Source: JANQMX01 sp965247175 (lineage in GTDB: Bacteria > Pseudomonadota > Alphaproteobacteria > Kiloniellales > DSM-21159). From it: a stretch of DNA of 64,000 bases. The position numbers were made by a program, and so were the translations under genes. The stretch is taken from positions 1,798,001 through 1,862,000 of the forward strand of contig OZ252006.1 of NCBI GenBank assembly GCA_965247175.1. The letters are read 5' to 3'. The notes under the pieces were generated by a model that was not told where the DNA came from, made no database searches, and worked only from the letters and a program-made list of their open reading frames with translations. The first letter of the stretch is position 1, and each line of letters begins with the position of its first letter. Below are positions 19,062 through 27,785 of the stretch, piece by piece.

Positions 19062-19461
19062 GCTCAGTCTTGCCCGCCGTATCCGGCAGGTAGGCCGCCT
19101 TAGGGCGATAGCTCGGCCGCGTCAGGATGTATGTGGCCACGGAGAGCAGCACGATCGCCACCACAACCAAGACCCAGGTCGCAACACCATCTCGGGTGGC
19201 GACAAGCACAAAGCTCGCCCCCATCATCGTGACCGATAGGAATTTCGCTTTCGGTGGGATTACGCTGTGGGAGCGCCAGTCCTGCAGGTAGGGGCCGAAG
19301 CGCGCGTGATTATAGAGCCAATCATGAAAGCGCTGGGATGAACGGGCGAAAAACCAGAGCGCCAACAAGAGAAACGGCGTCGTGGGCAAAAGCGGCACAA
19401 AGATTCCGACGAATCCGAGGCCGGTGAAGAAAAACCCAGCTATGAGATAGAGGTGCTTCAG
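19036..19461 (-). CDS. YbaN (DUF454) family inner-membrane protein, apparent CTG start
   Basis: Small membrane protein; function of the family unknown. Translation from 19461 gives 141 residues: LKHLYLIAGFFFTGLGFVGI, then the family core VPLLPTTPFLLLALWFFARSS and a WLYNHARFGPYLQDW stretch, then two more hydrophobic segments. The N-terminal membrane segment expected of YbaN is present only if translation begins upstream of the GTG at 19398. The only candidate is a CTG at 19461 preceded by GGCGGGAG at good spacing, because the frame has no ATG, GTG or TTG before the stop at 19480-19482. Overlaps hutU tail-to-tail. Confidence 0.78.
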
Positions 19462-19503
19462 GGCGCGCTCCCGCCTGTCCTACCGGAAGGCCTAAGCGCT
19501 TGG

Positions 19504-19534
19504 CCCTCCTCACCCCTTATCTGGGCGAGGAGGG
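19504..19534. terminator. Stem-loop downstream of the secreted-protein gene
   Basis: Perfect 8-bp inverted repeat CCCTCCTC/GAGGAGGG (19504-19511 and 19527-19534) with a 15-base loop, between the stop of the gene ending at 19566 and the start of the YbaN-like gene. It may end transcription of the former, but there is no T-run on either strand. Confidence 0.3.
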
Positions 19535-19565
19535 TAAACAAGTCGAGAAAAACCCGAGATCTGCG

Positions 19566-20225
19566 TCAGCACGTTTGTCCGGTCTGGGACGCCTGCGCGC
19601 AGTTCTTGTTAGCCTGGGCAACCTGCTTCTTGACGATGTCGTAGGTGTAGGTGACACCGGCCGTCACTTCGATGGTATGGCGCGTTGCGACGCCACCGTG
19701 CTCAGCGGTCACCACGAACCAACCGGCCGGAAGGGCCAGGATGAGAGGCTTGGTGCTGACGGCCTTGTGCATTTCCTTACGCTGGCCGTTGGCCATCTTG
19801 CCGTAGCTCTCGACCCGCCACACGGTTTCGCCTCTGACGGCGCGGCCCACGCCGTGGATGAGATCGAGCTCGACCCAGCCGGCGTTGAGATTGATCGTCA
19901 GATAATCGTCGATGCCGTCGACCACGATGTGGTCGCGCACCACCGCCGTTTGATAGACGGCCGTGACCATGTAGCGGCCGGCAACCAGATCGAGCTGCAC
20001 GGGGCCAACCGGCTCCGCAGTCCTGGTCTCCCGGAAAGTGCCCGTCATGCTTTCAATGGTGAACTCGACTCCGTCGCGAATTGGCCCCGCGCCGGTCACA
20101 ACCTCGGCATCGATACGCACCCTGTGCGTATCGCCGGCCGCAACGGCACTTTGTCCAGCGAACGAAACGGCGGCCAAGAGCCCAGCCGACAAGAGATACC
20201 TGGTCACGCGACTGACGAAGAGCAC
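19566..20225 (-). CDS. Secreted protein of unknown function
   Basis: Not recognised. A GTG at 20225 has AGAGGGG 7 bases upstream and opens a signal peptide (VTRYLLSAGLLAAVSFAG core), so the 219-residue product is exported. The mature part looks all-beta, built from repeated units such as GRYMVTAVYQTAVVRDHIVV and AGWFVVTAEHGGVATRHTIE. These recall periplasmic beta-sandwich proteins whose strands alternate with short acidic loops. Two cysteines lie near the C-terminus (NCAQASQTGQTC) and might form a disulfide. The frame extends upstream to 20285 but without a ribosome site. Confidence 0.7.
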   Translation of the reverse strand: MLFVSRVTRYLLSAGLLAAVSFAGQSAVAAGDTHRVRIDAEVVTGAGPIRDGVEFTIESMTGTFRETRTAEPVGPVQLDLVAGRYMVTAVYQTAVVRDHIVVDGIDDYLTINLNAGWVELDLIHGVGRAVRGETVWRVESYGKMANGQRKEMHKAVSTKPLILALPAGWFVVTAEHGGVATRHTIEVTAGVTYTYDIVKKQVAQANKNCAQASQTGQTC

Positions 20226-20511
20226 GGTATTTCCCCTCTTTGTTCCGGTGGGACCTGAGTAGTTGATAGCGTGTGCCACGTCCATGCCTTAGTCATGACA
20301 ATCTCGTCAAAAAAGCGTCACGCCCTGGCCGTGGCCGAGAAGCAGTACGCGCCATACCCTCAAATTCCTTGAGGATAGGCAGTCTCCTACCCGCGAAGAT
20401 CATGCGCCAAGTGTGCTTTACAGAGCTTGAAGCAACGGCCCTAAGGGATGAGACAAAATTGGGCTCGGGGGTAAGGTGCTGATCTGTCAGCGAGTTTGAC
20501 CCTGTGATCGC

Positions 20512-20937
20512 TCAGAATGCGCTGTCGCGTTTCGCAGGACTCACATAGCGAGTGTCGTGCGCGTATTCCGCCATTGGCTTGGAATGGATGGCGGATATGG
20601 CGGTTCGATCTTTGGCAAATGTCCAGGCATCCAAGGAGGCTTCGCTGGCCGACTCTGCCACCGCAATGCGAATGCGGCGATAGCCCTCGGGCAAGCCGAC
20701 TCCTTCCATCCGGTCGAGCAGTGCCAAGCCGGCCGAATCGACAGCGAAGAGCTCGCCGAACAGCCTTTGCCCTTGCCCCCGCTCGTCGATCAGGTAAGGG
20801 GAGAACCAACGCCCGCCGATCACCAAGGGAAAGGCCTCCAGCGTCTGGACACGGCCCAAGAATGTTGCCTGCGGCAAGCCGGCCTCGTGGTTGGGGAACC
20901 CGCGCTTCAGCGTTCCGTAGATAAAGACCCTATGCAC
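20512..20937 (-). CDS. Gamma-glutamylcyclotransferase-like (AIG2/YtfP) protein
   Basis: 141-residue protein of the GGCT-like fold, related to enzymes that cleave gamma-glutamyl amino acids to 5-oxoproline. The N-terminal VFIYGTLKRGFPNH is the substrate-loop motif, LVIGGRWFSPYLIDE follows, and the catalytic glutamate is expected in LLDRMEGVGLPEGYRR. It diverges from an alpha/beta hydrolase gene with only 17 bases between the two starts, so the promoters must overlap the coding regions. Substrate unknown. Confidence 0.82.
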   Translation of the reverse strand: MHRVFIYGTLKRGFPNHEAGLPQATFLGRVQTLEAFPLVIGGRWFSPYLIDERGQGQRLFGELFAVDSAGLALLDRMEGVGLPEGYRRIRIAVAESASEASLDAWTFAKDRTAISAIHSKPMAEYAHDTRYVSPAKRDSAF

Positions 20938-20954
20938 CGTACCCTCCCCGGCTC

Positions 20955-21743
20955 ATGACGCGCGTCAACGAAACCTATCTGCCTTCGGATGGTGGACGGA
21001 TTTTCGTCAAGACCTGGACTCCCCATGCAGGCTCCACAAAGGCGCCCGTGCTGATGCTGCACGATTCGCTGGGCTGCGTGGCGCTTTGGCGGGACTTCCC
21101 CGAGGCGCTTTGTGCACGACTCGGGCGAGACGTCATCGCCTACGACCGCCTCGGCTTCGGTAGGTCCGACTCTCGCACCGCGCGGCCCTCCTTGCGTTTC
21201 GTCGCGGAGGAAGCCGAAGAGGTCTTCCCGCAACTCTACACGGCACTGGGGCTCACGCGAGTCGCTCTCTTCGGCCACAGCGTCGGCGGCGGCATGGCCG
21301 CCAACATTGCAGCGAGGCATCCAGAGGCCTGCGAGGCTCTCGTCACGGTGGCAACACAGGCCTTCGTCGAGGACGGGACGACCGCCGGCATCCGGCAGGC
21401 TCAGCAGGCATTCCAAGACCCGGCCCAATTCGCACGATTGGAGCGCTATCACGGCGATAAGGCCCAGTGGGTGCTCGATGCCTGGACGGGGACATGGCTC
21501 TCGCCGGACTTTGCCGACTGGTCGCTGTTCGACGTCCTTCCCCGAATCACGTGCCCGGTGCTGGCCATTCACGGCGACAGCGACGAGTACGGCTCTCGCC
21601 GCTTTCCCGAGAGCATCGCCGAGATGGCAAACGGCCCCTCCTCGGCGCTGATTCTAGAGAACTGCGGTCACATCCCGCACCGCGAGCAGCCCGACGCGCT
21701 GCTCGCCGCTGTGGCCGGCTTCCTCCCCTGCGGAGAGCGGTGA
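20955..21743 (+). CDS. Alpha/beta hydrolase
   Basis: 262-residue hydrolase. The nucleophile elbow is GHSVGGG with Ser109. An HDSLGCVALW oxyanion region sits near residue 36, the probable acid is in AIHGDSDEYGS and the catalytic His in NCGHIPHREQ. No lid or partner identifies a substrate. It diverges from the GGCT-like gene and converges on the aminotransferase gene after 39 bases. Confidence 0.88.
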   Translation: MTRVNETYLPSDGGRIFVKTWTPHAGSTKAPVLMLHDSLGCVALWRDFPEALCARLGRDVIAYDRLGFGRSDSRTARPSLRFVAEEAEEVFPQLYTALGLTRVALFGHSVGGGMAANIAARHPEACEALVTVATQAFVEDGTTAGIRQAQQAFQDPAQFARLERYHGDKAQWVLDAWTGTWLSPDFADWSLFDVLPRITCPVLAIHGDSDEYGSRRFPESIAEMANGPSSALILENCGHIPHREQPDALLAAVAGFLPCGER

Positions 21744-21782
21744 CAGAACCTGCGCCCGAGGCTGCATGCATCGGCTCTCGAC

Positions 21783-22919
21783 TCAGGCTGCCTTCGGTGC
21801 CGCCTGCTGCAGAGCTTGGGAAAGCGAAGTCAGTCCGGCCTCGAGTTCCGGCATGGACAGCAAGCCGAATCCAAGCCGGAAGACTCGCTCTTCGTCACCG
21901 AACCAACTGCCGTTGGCGACCCGGGTGCCGTCAGCGCGCAAGGCATCATAGAACCGACGGACAGCGGCATCATCGAAGACCGAGGGCTTGAGCCGCAGGC
22001 AGCAGAGCGCACCGGCATCCGGCCGCACCCAATCCACCATGGCGGCATGCTGCTCGACCCAAGCTTGCGTCATTACCAAGCCCTCGGCGAGATGCCGACG
22101 CCGCTCACCCACGATACGCTCTTGCTGGGCCAACACTTCGATCGCCAGCGCCTCATCGACCCGGGAGTTGGAGATCACCGTGTTGAACTTGCCGCGCAGC
22201 AGCTCTTCGCGCAGCGCCCGGTCGGTGGCGATGGCCCACCCGATGCGCAGTCCCGGGGCGCCATGGCATTTCGACAGCGACGCGCAGGCGACAACCTTCG
22301 TCCCCAAGCGGGCCGCACTCTCGGCCACTGGCGCATCGCCATAAGCTGCCTCCCGGTAGGTCTCGTCTATGACGAGAACTGCCTCCGGCGCGTGCTGGCT
22401 CATCGCCGCCAACAATCCCTGTAGATCTTCTTGGCCAATGGCCACGCCGGAGGGGTTTTGAGGCGATGCCAGCAGAACCAGCTTCGTTCGTGACGAAAGG
22501 CTGGCGGCGAAGCGTTCCGGATCGAGCCGGTAGCCGCTTTCGAAGCTCACAGGAATGGCGACCGTCTTGGCCCCTACGGCGTCCAACACATTGCGCGCGA
22601 GCGGGAACAGCGGTGTCGTCGTCACCGCCTCGTCGCCTTTGTCGCAGAGGATGAAAGCCAGCAGGAACAGCGCATGCATGCCGCCGACCGTGACCAGCAC
22701 TTGGTCGGACTGCACACCGTGCCGCTCGGCGATCAACTCACGCAAGCGCGGATCGCCCTGCGCCTTGCCGTAGCCCAGCGCCAGCTTCGCCAGCCCCGCC
22801 GGCGCAGCATCGCCAAGCAGCTCTCCGTAGAGAAGATCGGGGCCGACGCTTTCGGCCAAGTCGTAGCGCGCGGTCTCTTGGGTCAGGGAAATCATGTCGC
22901 TCTTGGGAAAACGCGCCAT
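21783..22919 (-). CDS. Class I/II PLP-dependent aminotransferase
   Basis: 378-residue fold-type I aminotransferase. Seen: GYGKAQGDPRLRELIA near the N-terminus, VTVGGMHALFLLAF, SPQNPSGVAI, VIDETYREA and the PLP lysine in ASLSKCHGAPGLRIGW. The ATG at 22919 has GAGAGGAAGAG upstream; the longer frame to 22991 runs into the operator region. It is divergently arranged with a MocR-type regulator carrying its own aminotransferase domain, the usual layout for a regulator and its target. The amino-acid substrate is unknown. Confidence 0.9.
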   Translation of the reverse strand: MARFPKSDMISLTQETARYDLAESVGPDLLYGELLGDAAPAGLAKLALGYGKAQGDPRLRELIAERHGVQSDQVLVTVGGMHALFLLAFILCDKGDEAVTTTPLFPLARNVLDAVGAKTVAIPVSFESGYRLDPERFAASLSSRTKLVLLASPQNPSGVAIGQEDLQGLLAAMSQHAPEAVLVIDETYREAAYGDAPVAESAARLGTKVVACASLSKCHGAPGLRIGWAIATDRALREELLRGKFNTVISNSRVDEALAIEVLAQQERIVGERRRHLAEGLVMTQAWVEQHAAMVDWVRPDAGALCCLRLKPSVFDDAAVRRFYDALRADGTRVANGSWFGDEERVFRLGFGLLSMPELEAGLTSLSQALQQAAPKAA

Positions 22920-22974
22920 CGCTCTCTTCCTCTCGTCGTTGGAACGCCGGAACTCTAGCGACCAAAGAGAAGCA

Positions 22975-23032
22975 AGAACAGTTACAGACAATATGATTTG
23001 TATACAGAACAGATTGAGTGAGACAGTTCTGT
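22975..23032. promoter_or_regulatory. Candidate MocR operator: repeated AGAACAG sites
   Basis: In the 164-base divergent gap, AGAACAG occurs twice in the same orientation (22975-22981 and 23006-23012), 31 bases apart, about three helical turns. A 7-bp inverted partner is present: ACAGAAC at 23004-23010 and GTTCTGT at 23026-23032. MocR-type regulators are known to bind spaced direct repeats between themselves and their target, so this is the likely binding region. Confidence 0.5.
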
Positions 23033-23083
23033 TATGCTACTGCGGACAAGCCTGCCAAACTGGACCGAGGTCCCTGACCGCCC

Positions 23084-24526
23084 ATGCAGCACACAAACCT
23101 GCACCGATACGAGCAGCTGGCACGCTTCGTCACCGGGCTTGTGGAGAGCGGGACCCTCCTGCCCGACACCAAGGCCCCGTCCCTCCGCCAAATCAGCAAA
23201 CAGCGGGGCGTCAGCTTGTCCACGGCTCTCCAAGCCTATCGCCTGCTGGAGGACCGTGGCGTGCTCGAGGCTCGGCCTAAATCGGGATTCTATGTCGCCA
23301 GGCGGGGCGCACTGACACTTGACGTGCCGGGTCCCTCGAAGCCGCCAGGACGTGCGACCGATGTTTCCGTTTCGCGCCTGGTTCTTCGGTTGCTGGACTA
23401 CGCCGCGGATCCGGACTTCGTTCCCCTGGGCTGCGCAATTCCAAGCGCCGAGCTTCTGTCGGCTGGGCGGCTCGACCGCTACCTCGCCCGGGCAGCCCGG
23501 ATGAAGGGGATGGAGTACAACGTCTATACGCCGCCCCGCGGCGACCTTCCACTGCGCCAGGAGATTGCCCGGCGCGCCCTGCGCTGGGGCCAGGCCCTCG
23601 CCCCCGATGACATCGCCATCACCTGCGGCTGCACGGAGGCGGTCACCCTGGCCCTCAAGGCCGTCGCCGAACCGGGCGACACCATCGCGATCGAGTCGCC
23701 GACCTACTTCGGGCTCCTGCAGGTGATCGAAGCCCTGAACCTCAGAGCATTGGAGCTGCCGACCCATCCCATCGATGGGGTGGATCTGGAAAGACTTGCG
23801 CGGGCATTGGCCAATGGCGGCGTTGCCGCCTGCCTCTTCTCTTCGAGCTTCAACAATCCGCTCGGCTGCACCATGCCGGACGACAAGAAGCGAGCCGTCT
23901 TGAGGCTGCTGGCACGCCACGAGGTGCCCTTGATCGAGGACGATATCTACGGCGAGATCTACTTCGGCGATGAGCGACCGAAGCCCTTCATGGCCTTGGC
24001 CCCCGAGGGCGACATTCTCTACTGCAACTCCTTCTCCAAAACCTTGGCGCCCGGCTATCGCGTCGGCTGGATTGCCACCAGCCACCGCATGCGGAAGATC
24101 CTGGAAAACAAGTTTGCCTTTACCCTTTGCAGTCCAGCGCTGCCGCAGGCCGCCCTGGCCGAGCTGCTCTCTTCGGGCGGCTATGACAGCCACCTTCGGC
24201 GCATGCGCCGTGTGTTCAAGGACAACGTCGAGCGCACGCTACGGGCCGTCGACCGCTGCTTTCCCGCCGGCACCAAGGTGACTCGCCCGGCCGGCGGCTT
24301 CGTGCTCTGGGTCGAGCTGCCTCCCACCGTCGACTGCGGACTCCTGTTCGAAACGGCGCTGGCCGAAAGCATCTGCTTCGCGCCCGGGGAAGTCTTCTCA
24401 GCCAGCAAACGCTACAAGCACTGCCTCAGGGTGAGCTGCGGCTATCCCTGGGACCAGCGCATCGCCGAGGGTATCGAGGCCCTCGGCGCCTTGGCGACCG
24501 CTGCGGCCGAAGCAGGGGCCGACTAG
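23084..24526 (+). CDS. MocR/PdxR-type regulator: GntR helix-turn-helix fused to an aminotransferase domain
   Basis: 480-residue transcription factor. Residues about 31-72 form the winged helix (SLRQISKQRGVSLSTALQAY, then RGVLEARPKSGFYV). The rest is a fold-type I aminotransferase-like domain with VTLALKAVAEPGD and the PLP lysine at residue 319 in NSFSKTLAPGYRVGW. Such proteins sense PLP or PLP-amino-acid adducts. The divergent neighbour is a class I/II aminotransferase, the likely target, with candidate operators between them. The 3' end overlaps fhs tail-to-tail by 4 bases. Confidence 0.92.
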   Translation: MQHTNLHRYEQLARFVTGLVESGTLLPDTKAPSLRQISKQRGVSLSTALQAYRLLEDRGVLEARPKSGFYVARRGALTLDVPGPSKPPGRATDVSVSRLVLRLLDYAADPDFVPLGCAIPSAELLSAGRLDRYLARAARMKGMEYNVYTPPRGDLPLRQEIARRALRWGQALAPDDIAITCGCTEAVTLALKAVAEPGDTIAIESPTYFGLLQVIEALNLRALELPTHPIDGVDLERLARALANGGVAACLFSSSFNNPLGCTMPDDKKRAVLRLLARHEVPLIEDDIYGEIYFGDERPKPFMALAPEGDILYCNSFSKTLAPGYRVGWIATSHRMRKILENKFAFTLCSPALPQAALAELLSSGGYDSHLRRMRRVFKDNVERTLRAVDRCFPAGTKVTRPAGGFVLWVELPPTVDCGLLFETALAESICFAPGEVFSASKRYKHCLRVSCGYPWDQRIAEGIEALGALATAAAEAGAD

Positions 24527-26199
24527 AACAGCCCTTCGACGTGGCCATCCTCGTTGAGGAAGATGTTGTTCGCGGAGGGCACGCGCGGCAGGCCCGGCAT
24601 GGTCATGATCTCGCCGGCCAGGGCGACGATGAACTCGGCGCCGGCCGAGAGGCGCACTTCGCGGAGACCGAGCGTATGGCCCGTCGGCGCCCCCTTGAGA
24701 TCGGGGTCGGTCGAGAAGCTGTACTGGGTCTTGGCCATGCAAACCGGGAAGTGGCCATAGCCCTGAGCCTCCCAATCGCGCAGCTGCTGACGCACCTTGG
24801 CGTCCGCGGCCACTTCCTTCGCGCCGTAGATCTCTTTGGCCACGGTTTCGATCTTCTCGAACAGCGGCATGTCGTCGGGATAGAGCGGAGCGAACTCGGT
24901 CAGGCCGCTGTCGGCCAGCTCGACCACGTGGCGAGCGAGCTCTTCGGTGCCGGCGCTGCCGTCGGCCCAGTGGGTGGCGATGAAGGCCTTGACGCCCTCG
25001 GCCTCAGCCGCGGCCTTGACCGTCGCCAACTCGGCATCGCTGTCGGTGATAAAGCGGTTGATCGATACCGTGACCGGCACGCCGAACTTCTTCACGTTCT
25101 TGATGTGGCGGATCATGTTGGCGCAGCCGGCCTCGACCGCCGCCACGTTCTCGCTGCCGAGTTCATCCTTCTTGACGCCGCCGTGCATCTTCAGCGCGCG
25201 GACGGTGGCGACGAGGACCGCAGCATCCGGCTTGAGGCCCGCCTTGCGGCACTTGATGTCGAAGAACTTCTCGGCGCCCAGGTCGGCGCCGAAGCCGGCC
25301 TCGGTCACCGTGTAGTCGGCGACCTTCAGCGCCGTCTTGGTGGCCAGCACAGAGTTGCAGCCGTGGGCGATGTTGGCGAACGGCCCACCGTGGACGAAGG
25401 CCGGGTTGTTCTCCAAGGTCTGCACCAGGTTGGGGGCCATGGCATCCTTTAGCAGCACGGACATGGGGCCGGGCCCCTTGACGTCGCGGGCGTAGATCGG
25501 CTCGCGCTTGCGGTTCTGGGCGATGACGATGTTGCCGATGCGGTCGGTCAGGTCCTGCAGATCGTTGGCGAGGCAGAAGATGGCCATGATCTCCGAGGCG
25601 ACGACGATGTCGAAGCCGTCCTCGCGCGGGAAGCCATTGGCGACGCCACCCAACGAGTTGGTGATCTGCCTGAGCGCCCGGTCGTTCATGTCGACCACCC
25701 GCTTCCAGGCGACCCGGCGATTATCGATTGCCGGCTCGGTCCCCCAATAAATGTGGTTGTCGATCAGCGCCGAAAGCAGATTGTGAGCGATGCCGATGCT
25801 ATGGAAGTCACCCGTGAAATGGAGGTTGATGTCCTCCATGGGCACCACCTGTGCGTAGCCGCCGCCGGCCGCGCCGCCCTTCATGCCGAAGCAGGGGCCG
25901 AGCGAGGGCTCGCGCAGGCAGATGGCCGTCTTCTTGCCGATCCGGTTGAGGCCGTCGCCGAGGCCGACGGTGGTGGTCGTCTTGCCCTCGCCGGCCGGGG
26001 TCGGGGTGATCGCGGTGACCAGGATGAGCTTGCCGTCCGGCTGCTCCTTCAGGCCGTTGATGTAGTCCATCGAGACCTTGGCCTTGTAAGGGCCATAGTT
26101 GAGCAGCGCGTCGCCCGGAATGCCCAGTTTCTCACCGCCGACCTCGGCGATGGGCTTCATGGTGGCTTCGCGGGCAATCTCGATATCGGATTTCGGCAT
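24523..26199 (-). CDS. fhs: Formate--tetrahydrofolate ligase
   Basis: ATP-dependent synthesis of 10-formyl-tetrahydrofolate from formate, cytosolic. 558 residues, the full family length. The P-loop is TPTPAGEGKTTTTVGLGDGL near residue 68, followed by REPSLGPCFGMKGGAAGGGY. FVHGGPFANIAHGCNS and the C-terminal PGLPRVPSANNIFLNEDG are also present. The ATG has AAGGGAG 7 bases upstream. It forms a single-gene unit between the MocR regulator and the cyclase. It could reuse formate released by HutG and supply PurN (59 kb) with its one-carbon donor. Confidence 0.96.
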   Translation of the reverse strand: MPKSDIEIAREATMKPIAEVGGEKLGIPGDALLNYGPYKAKVSMDYINGLKEQPDGKLILVTAITPTPAGEGKTTTTVGLGDGLNRIGKKTAICLREPSLGPCFGMKGGAAGGGYAQVVPMEDINLHFTGDFHSIGIAHNLLSALIDNHIYWGTEPAIDNRRVAWKRVVDMNDRALRQITNSLGGVANGFPREDGFDIVVASEIMAIFCLANDLQDLTDRIGNIVIAQNRKREPIYARDVKGPGPMSVLLKDAMAPNLVQTLENNPAFVHGGPFANIAHGCNSVLATKTALKVADYTVTEAGFGADLGAEKFFDIKCRKAGLKPDAAVLVATVRALKMHGGVKKDELGSENVAAVEAGCANMIRHIKNVKKFGVPVTVSINRFITDSDAELATVKAAAEAEGVKAFIATHWADGSAGTEELARHVVELADSGLTEFAPLYPDDMPLFEKIETVAKEIYGAKEVAADAKVRQQLRDWEAQGYGHFPVCMAKTQYSFSTDPDLKGAPTGHTLGLREVRLSAGAEFIVALAGEIMTMPGLPRVPSANNIFLNEDGHVEGLF

Positions 26200-26447
26200 G
26201 ACGACAACTCCCTTTCGGCACAGTTAGGCCGACCTGATTGCTGACCGGACTTTTTATGGTTGCTCGTGCGGACGCACGCGGGCGGACGCTAGCCCTCACC
26301 CCCGCGAGCGGCTGTCTTCAAATCGACGGCGGCCAGACGATTAGCGGCATGCGCGTCGCTCCTCAAGAGTAGTCGCAGATTGCGCGGAGTGGCCCGCACC
26401 ACCATGCTGCGCCTCCAAGTTGCGGGCAGGCCACCGGGAAAGACCCC

Positions 26448-27776
26448 ATGACGGCGCAGGACACTCTCGATACGCCGAAAACCCAGCAAAGCGAGGGCTT
26501 CCGGCTTGAGCAAACCCTGGAAGCGGAGTCTCTGGCCGGTCTGGCTGACGCCGCGCGCGGGCGCTGCCTCCTCTTGGCCGTGCTGGCGATCTTCTTCGCT
26601 GCCGTACAACCGCCTGCCTACTTCGCCGTCAATGCCGTCGGGCTCGCCGTCTTCGCCATCCTGCCATGGCTGCAGCTCTACTACGCCCGCCGCAAGGGCC
26701 TGCGCAGTTGGACGAGCTACCTCTTCGCGGGCCTCGATCTCCTGGTCATGACTCTGCTGCTCCTCGTGGCCAACCCTTGGGCCGCCGGCGACGACTACCC
26801 GCAGATGATGGCGCGCTATGGCATCTTCGCATTCTACTTCATGCTGCTGGCCGGCGCGGCGCTGACCTACGAGCCGCGCCTCGCCTTGGCGACCGGCATC
26901 GCCGCAGGTGTGCTCTGGATGCTGGGCGCAGCGGCGCAGAGTCTCTTTCTGGAGAGCAAGACGGCGCCGCTCTGGGGCAATAGCCCTTTGGAGCTCATGC
27001 TGGACCCCTCCGCGGTTCTGCTGCAGGCCCGGCTGAACGAAGCCGTCGCCATTGCCATCACCGGCGTGCTCATTGCCATGGCCGTGGCCCGGGCACGAGA
27101 CCTGGTCCTGAGCGAGGCGGCCACGGCGCGGGAGCGCGCCAATCTCGCCCGCTACTTCGCGCCGACCGTGGTCGACGCTCTCTCGCATCAGGACGACCCC
27201 CTGGCTTCGGTGCGCGAACAGCCCGTCGCTGTGCTCTTCGCCGACATCGTCGGCTTCACCCATCTGGCCGAGGAGGAGAGCCCGCAAGAGACCATCGCGC
27301 TGCTGCGCGACTTCCACAGCCGGCTCGAAGACTGCGTCTTCAGCCACGGCGGCACCCTCGACAAGTTCCTCGGCGACGGACTGATGGCAACCTTCGGCAA
27401 CCCGACGGTCGATCCCGATGACGCCGACAACGCCCTGAATGCGGCACGTGCCATGATGGCCAGCATCGGGGAGTGGAATGCGGAGCGTATTCGCGAGGGC
27501 CAAGCTTCGGTTCAGCTCTCGCTGGGCCTCCACTACGGACCTGTGGTCATCGGCAACGTCGGATCGGAACGGCGCCTGGAATGGGCCGTGCTTGGCGACA
27601 CGGTCAACGTGGCCAGCCGACTGGAGGGCTGCAGCCGATCGCTTGGCGTAACTCTCGTGGTCAGCGAGGCGTTGATCGCTGCTTTGCACGACCCTTCGTT
27701 GGCCGAGGGCTTGCGCCCGGCAGCGCCGCAGCAGCTACGCAACCGAGACGAACCGGTCGCGATTCGAGTGCTTTAG
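26448..27776 (+). CDS. Membrane-anchored class III adenylate cyclase
   Basis: 442-residue protein. About five to six hydrophobic segments fill residues 41-215 and may act as a sensor. A short helical linker (about 225-245) leads to the class III catalytic domain. Metal aspartates are D266 (FADIVGF) and D310 (FLGDGL). Substrate-reading residues are K306 and D384, the Lys/Asp pair of adenylate cyclases, and N388 with R391 stabilise the transition state. The product should therefore be cAMP. It stands alone with a 248-base upstream gap, and a hydroxyacid dehydrogenase converges on it after 9 bases. Confidence 0.9.
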   Translation: MTAQDTLDTPKTQQSEGFRLEQTLEAESLAGLADAARGRCLLLAVLAIFFAAVQPPAYFAVNAVGLAVFAILPWLQLYYARRKGLRSWTSYLFAGLDLLVMTLLLLVANPWAAGDDYPQMMARYGIFAFYFMLLAGAALTYEPRLALATGIAAGVLWMLGAAAQSLFLESKTAPLWGNSPLELMLDPSAVLLQARLNEAVAIAITGVLIAMAVARARDLVLSEAATARERANLARYFAPTVVDALSHQDDPLASVREQPVAVLFADIVGFTHLAEEESPQETIALLRDFHSRLEDCVFSHGGTLDKFLGDGLMATFGNPTVDPDDADNALNAARAMMASIGEWNAERIREGQASVQLSLGLHYGPVVIGNVGSERRLEWAVLGDTVNVASRLEGCSRSLGVTLVVSEALIAALHDPSLAEGLRPAAPQQLRNRDEPVAIRVL

Positions 27777-27785
27777 GAAAAATTG

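Noticed and set aside
20358..20374. CCTCAA/TTGAGG hairpin upstream of the secreted-protein gene
   Set aside because: Only 6-bp arms and AT-rich; too common by chance and not tied to a clear promoter.
26200..26447. Possible riboswitch upstream of the formate-THF ligase gene or a small gene before the cyclase
   Set aside because: No strong helix or ribosome site was visible in the 248-base gap.
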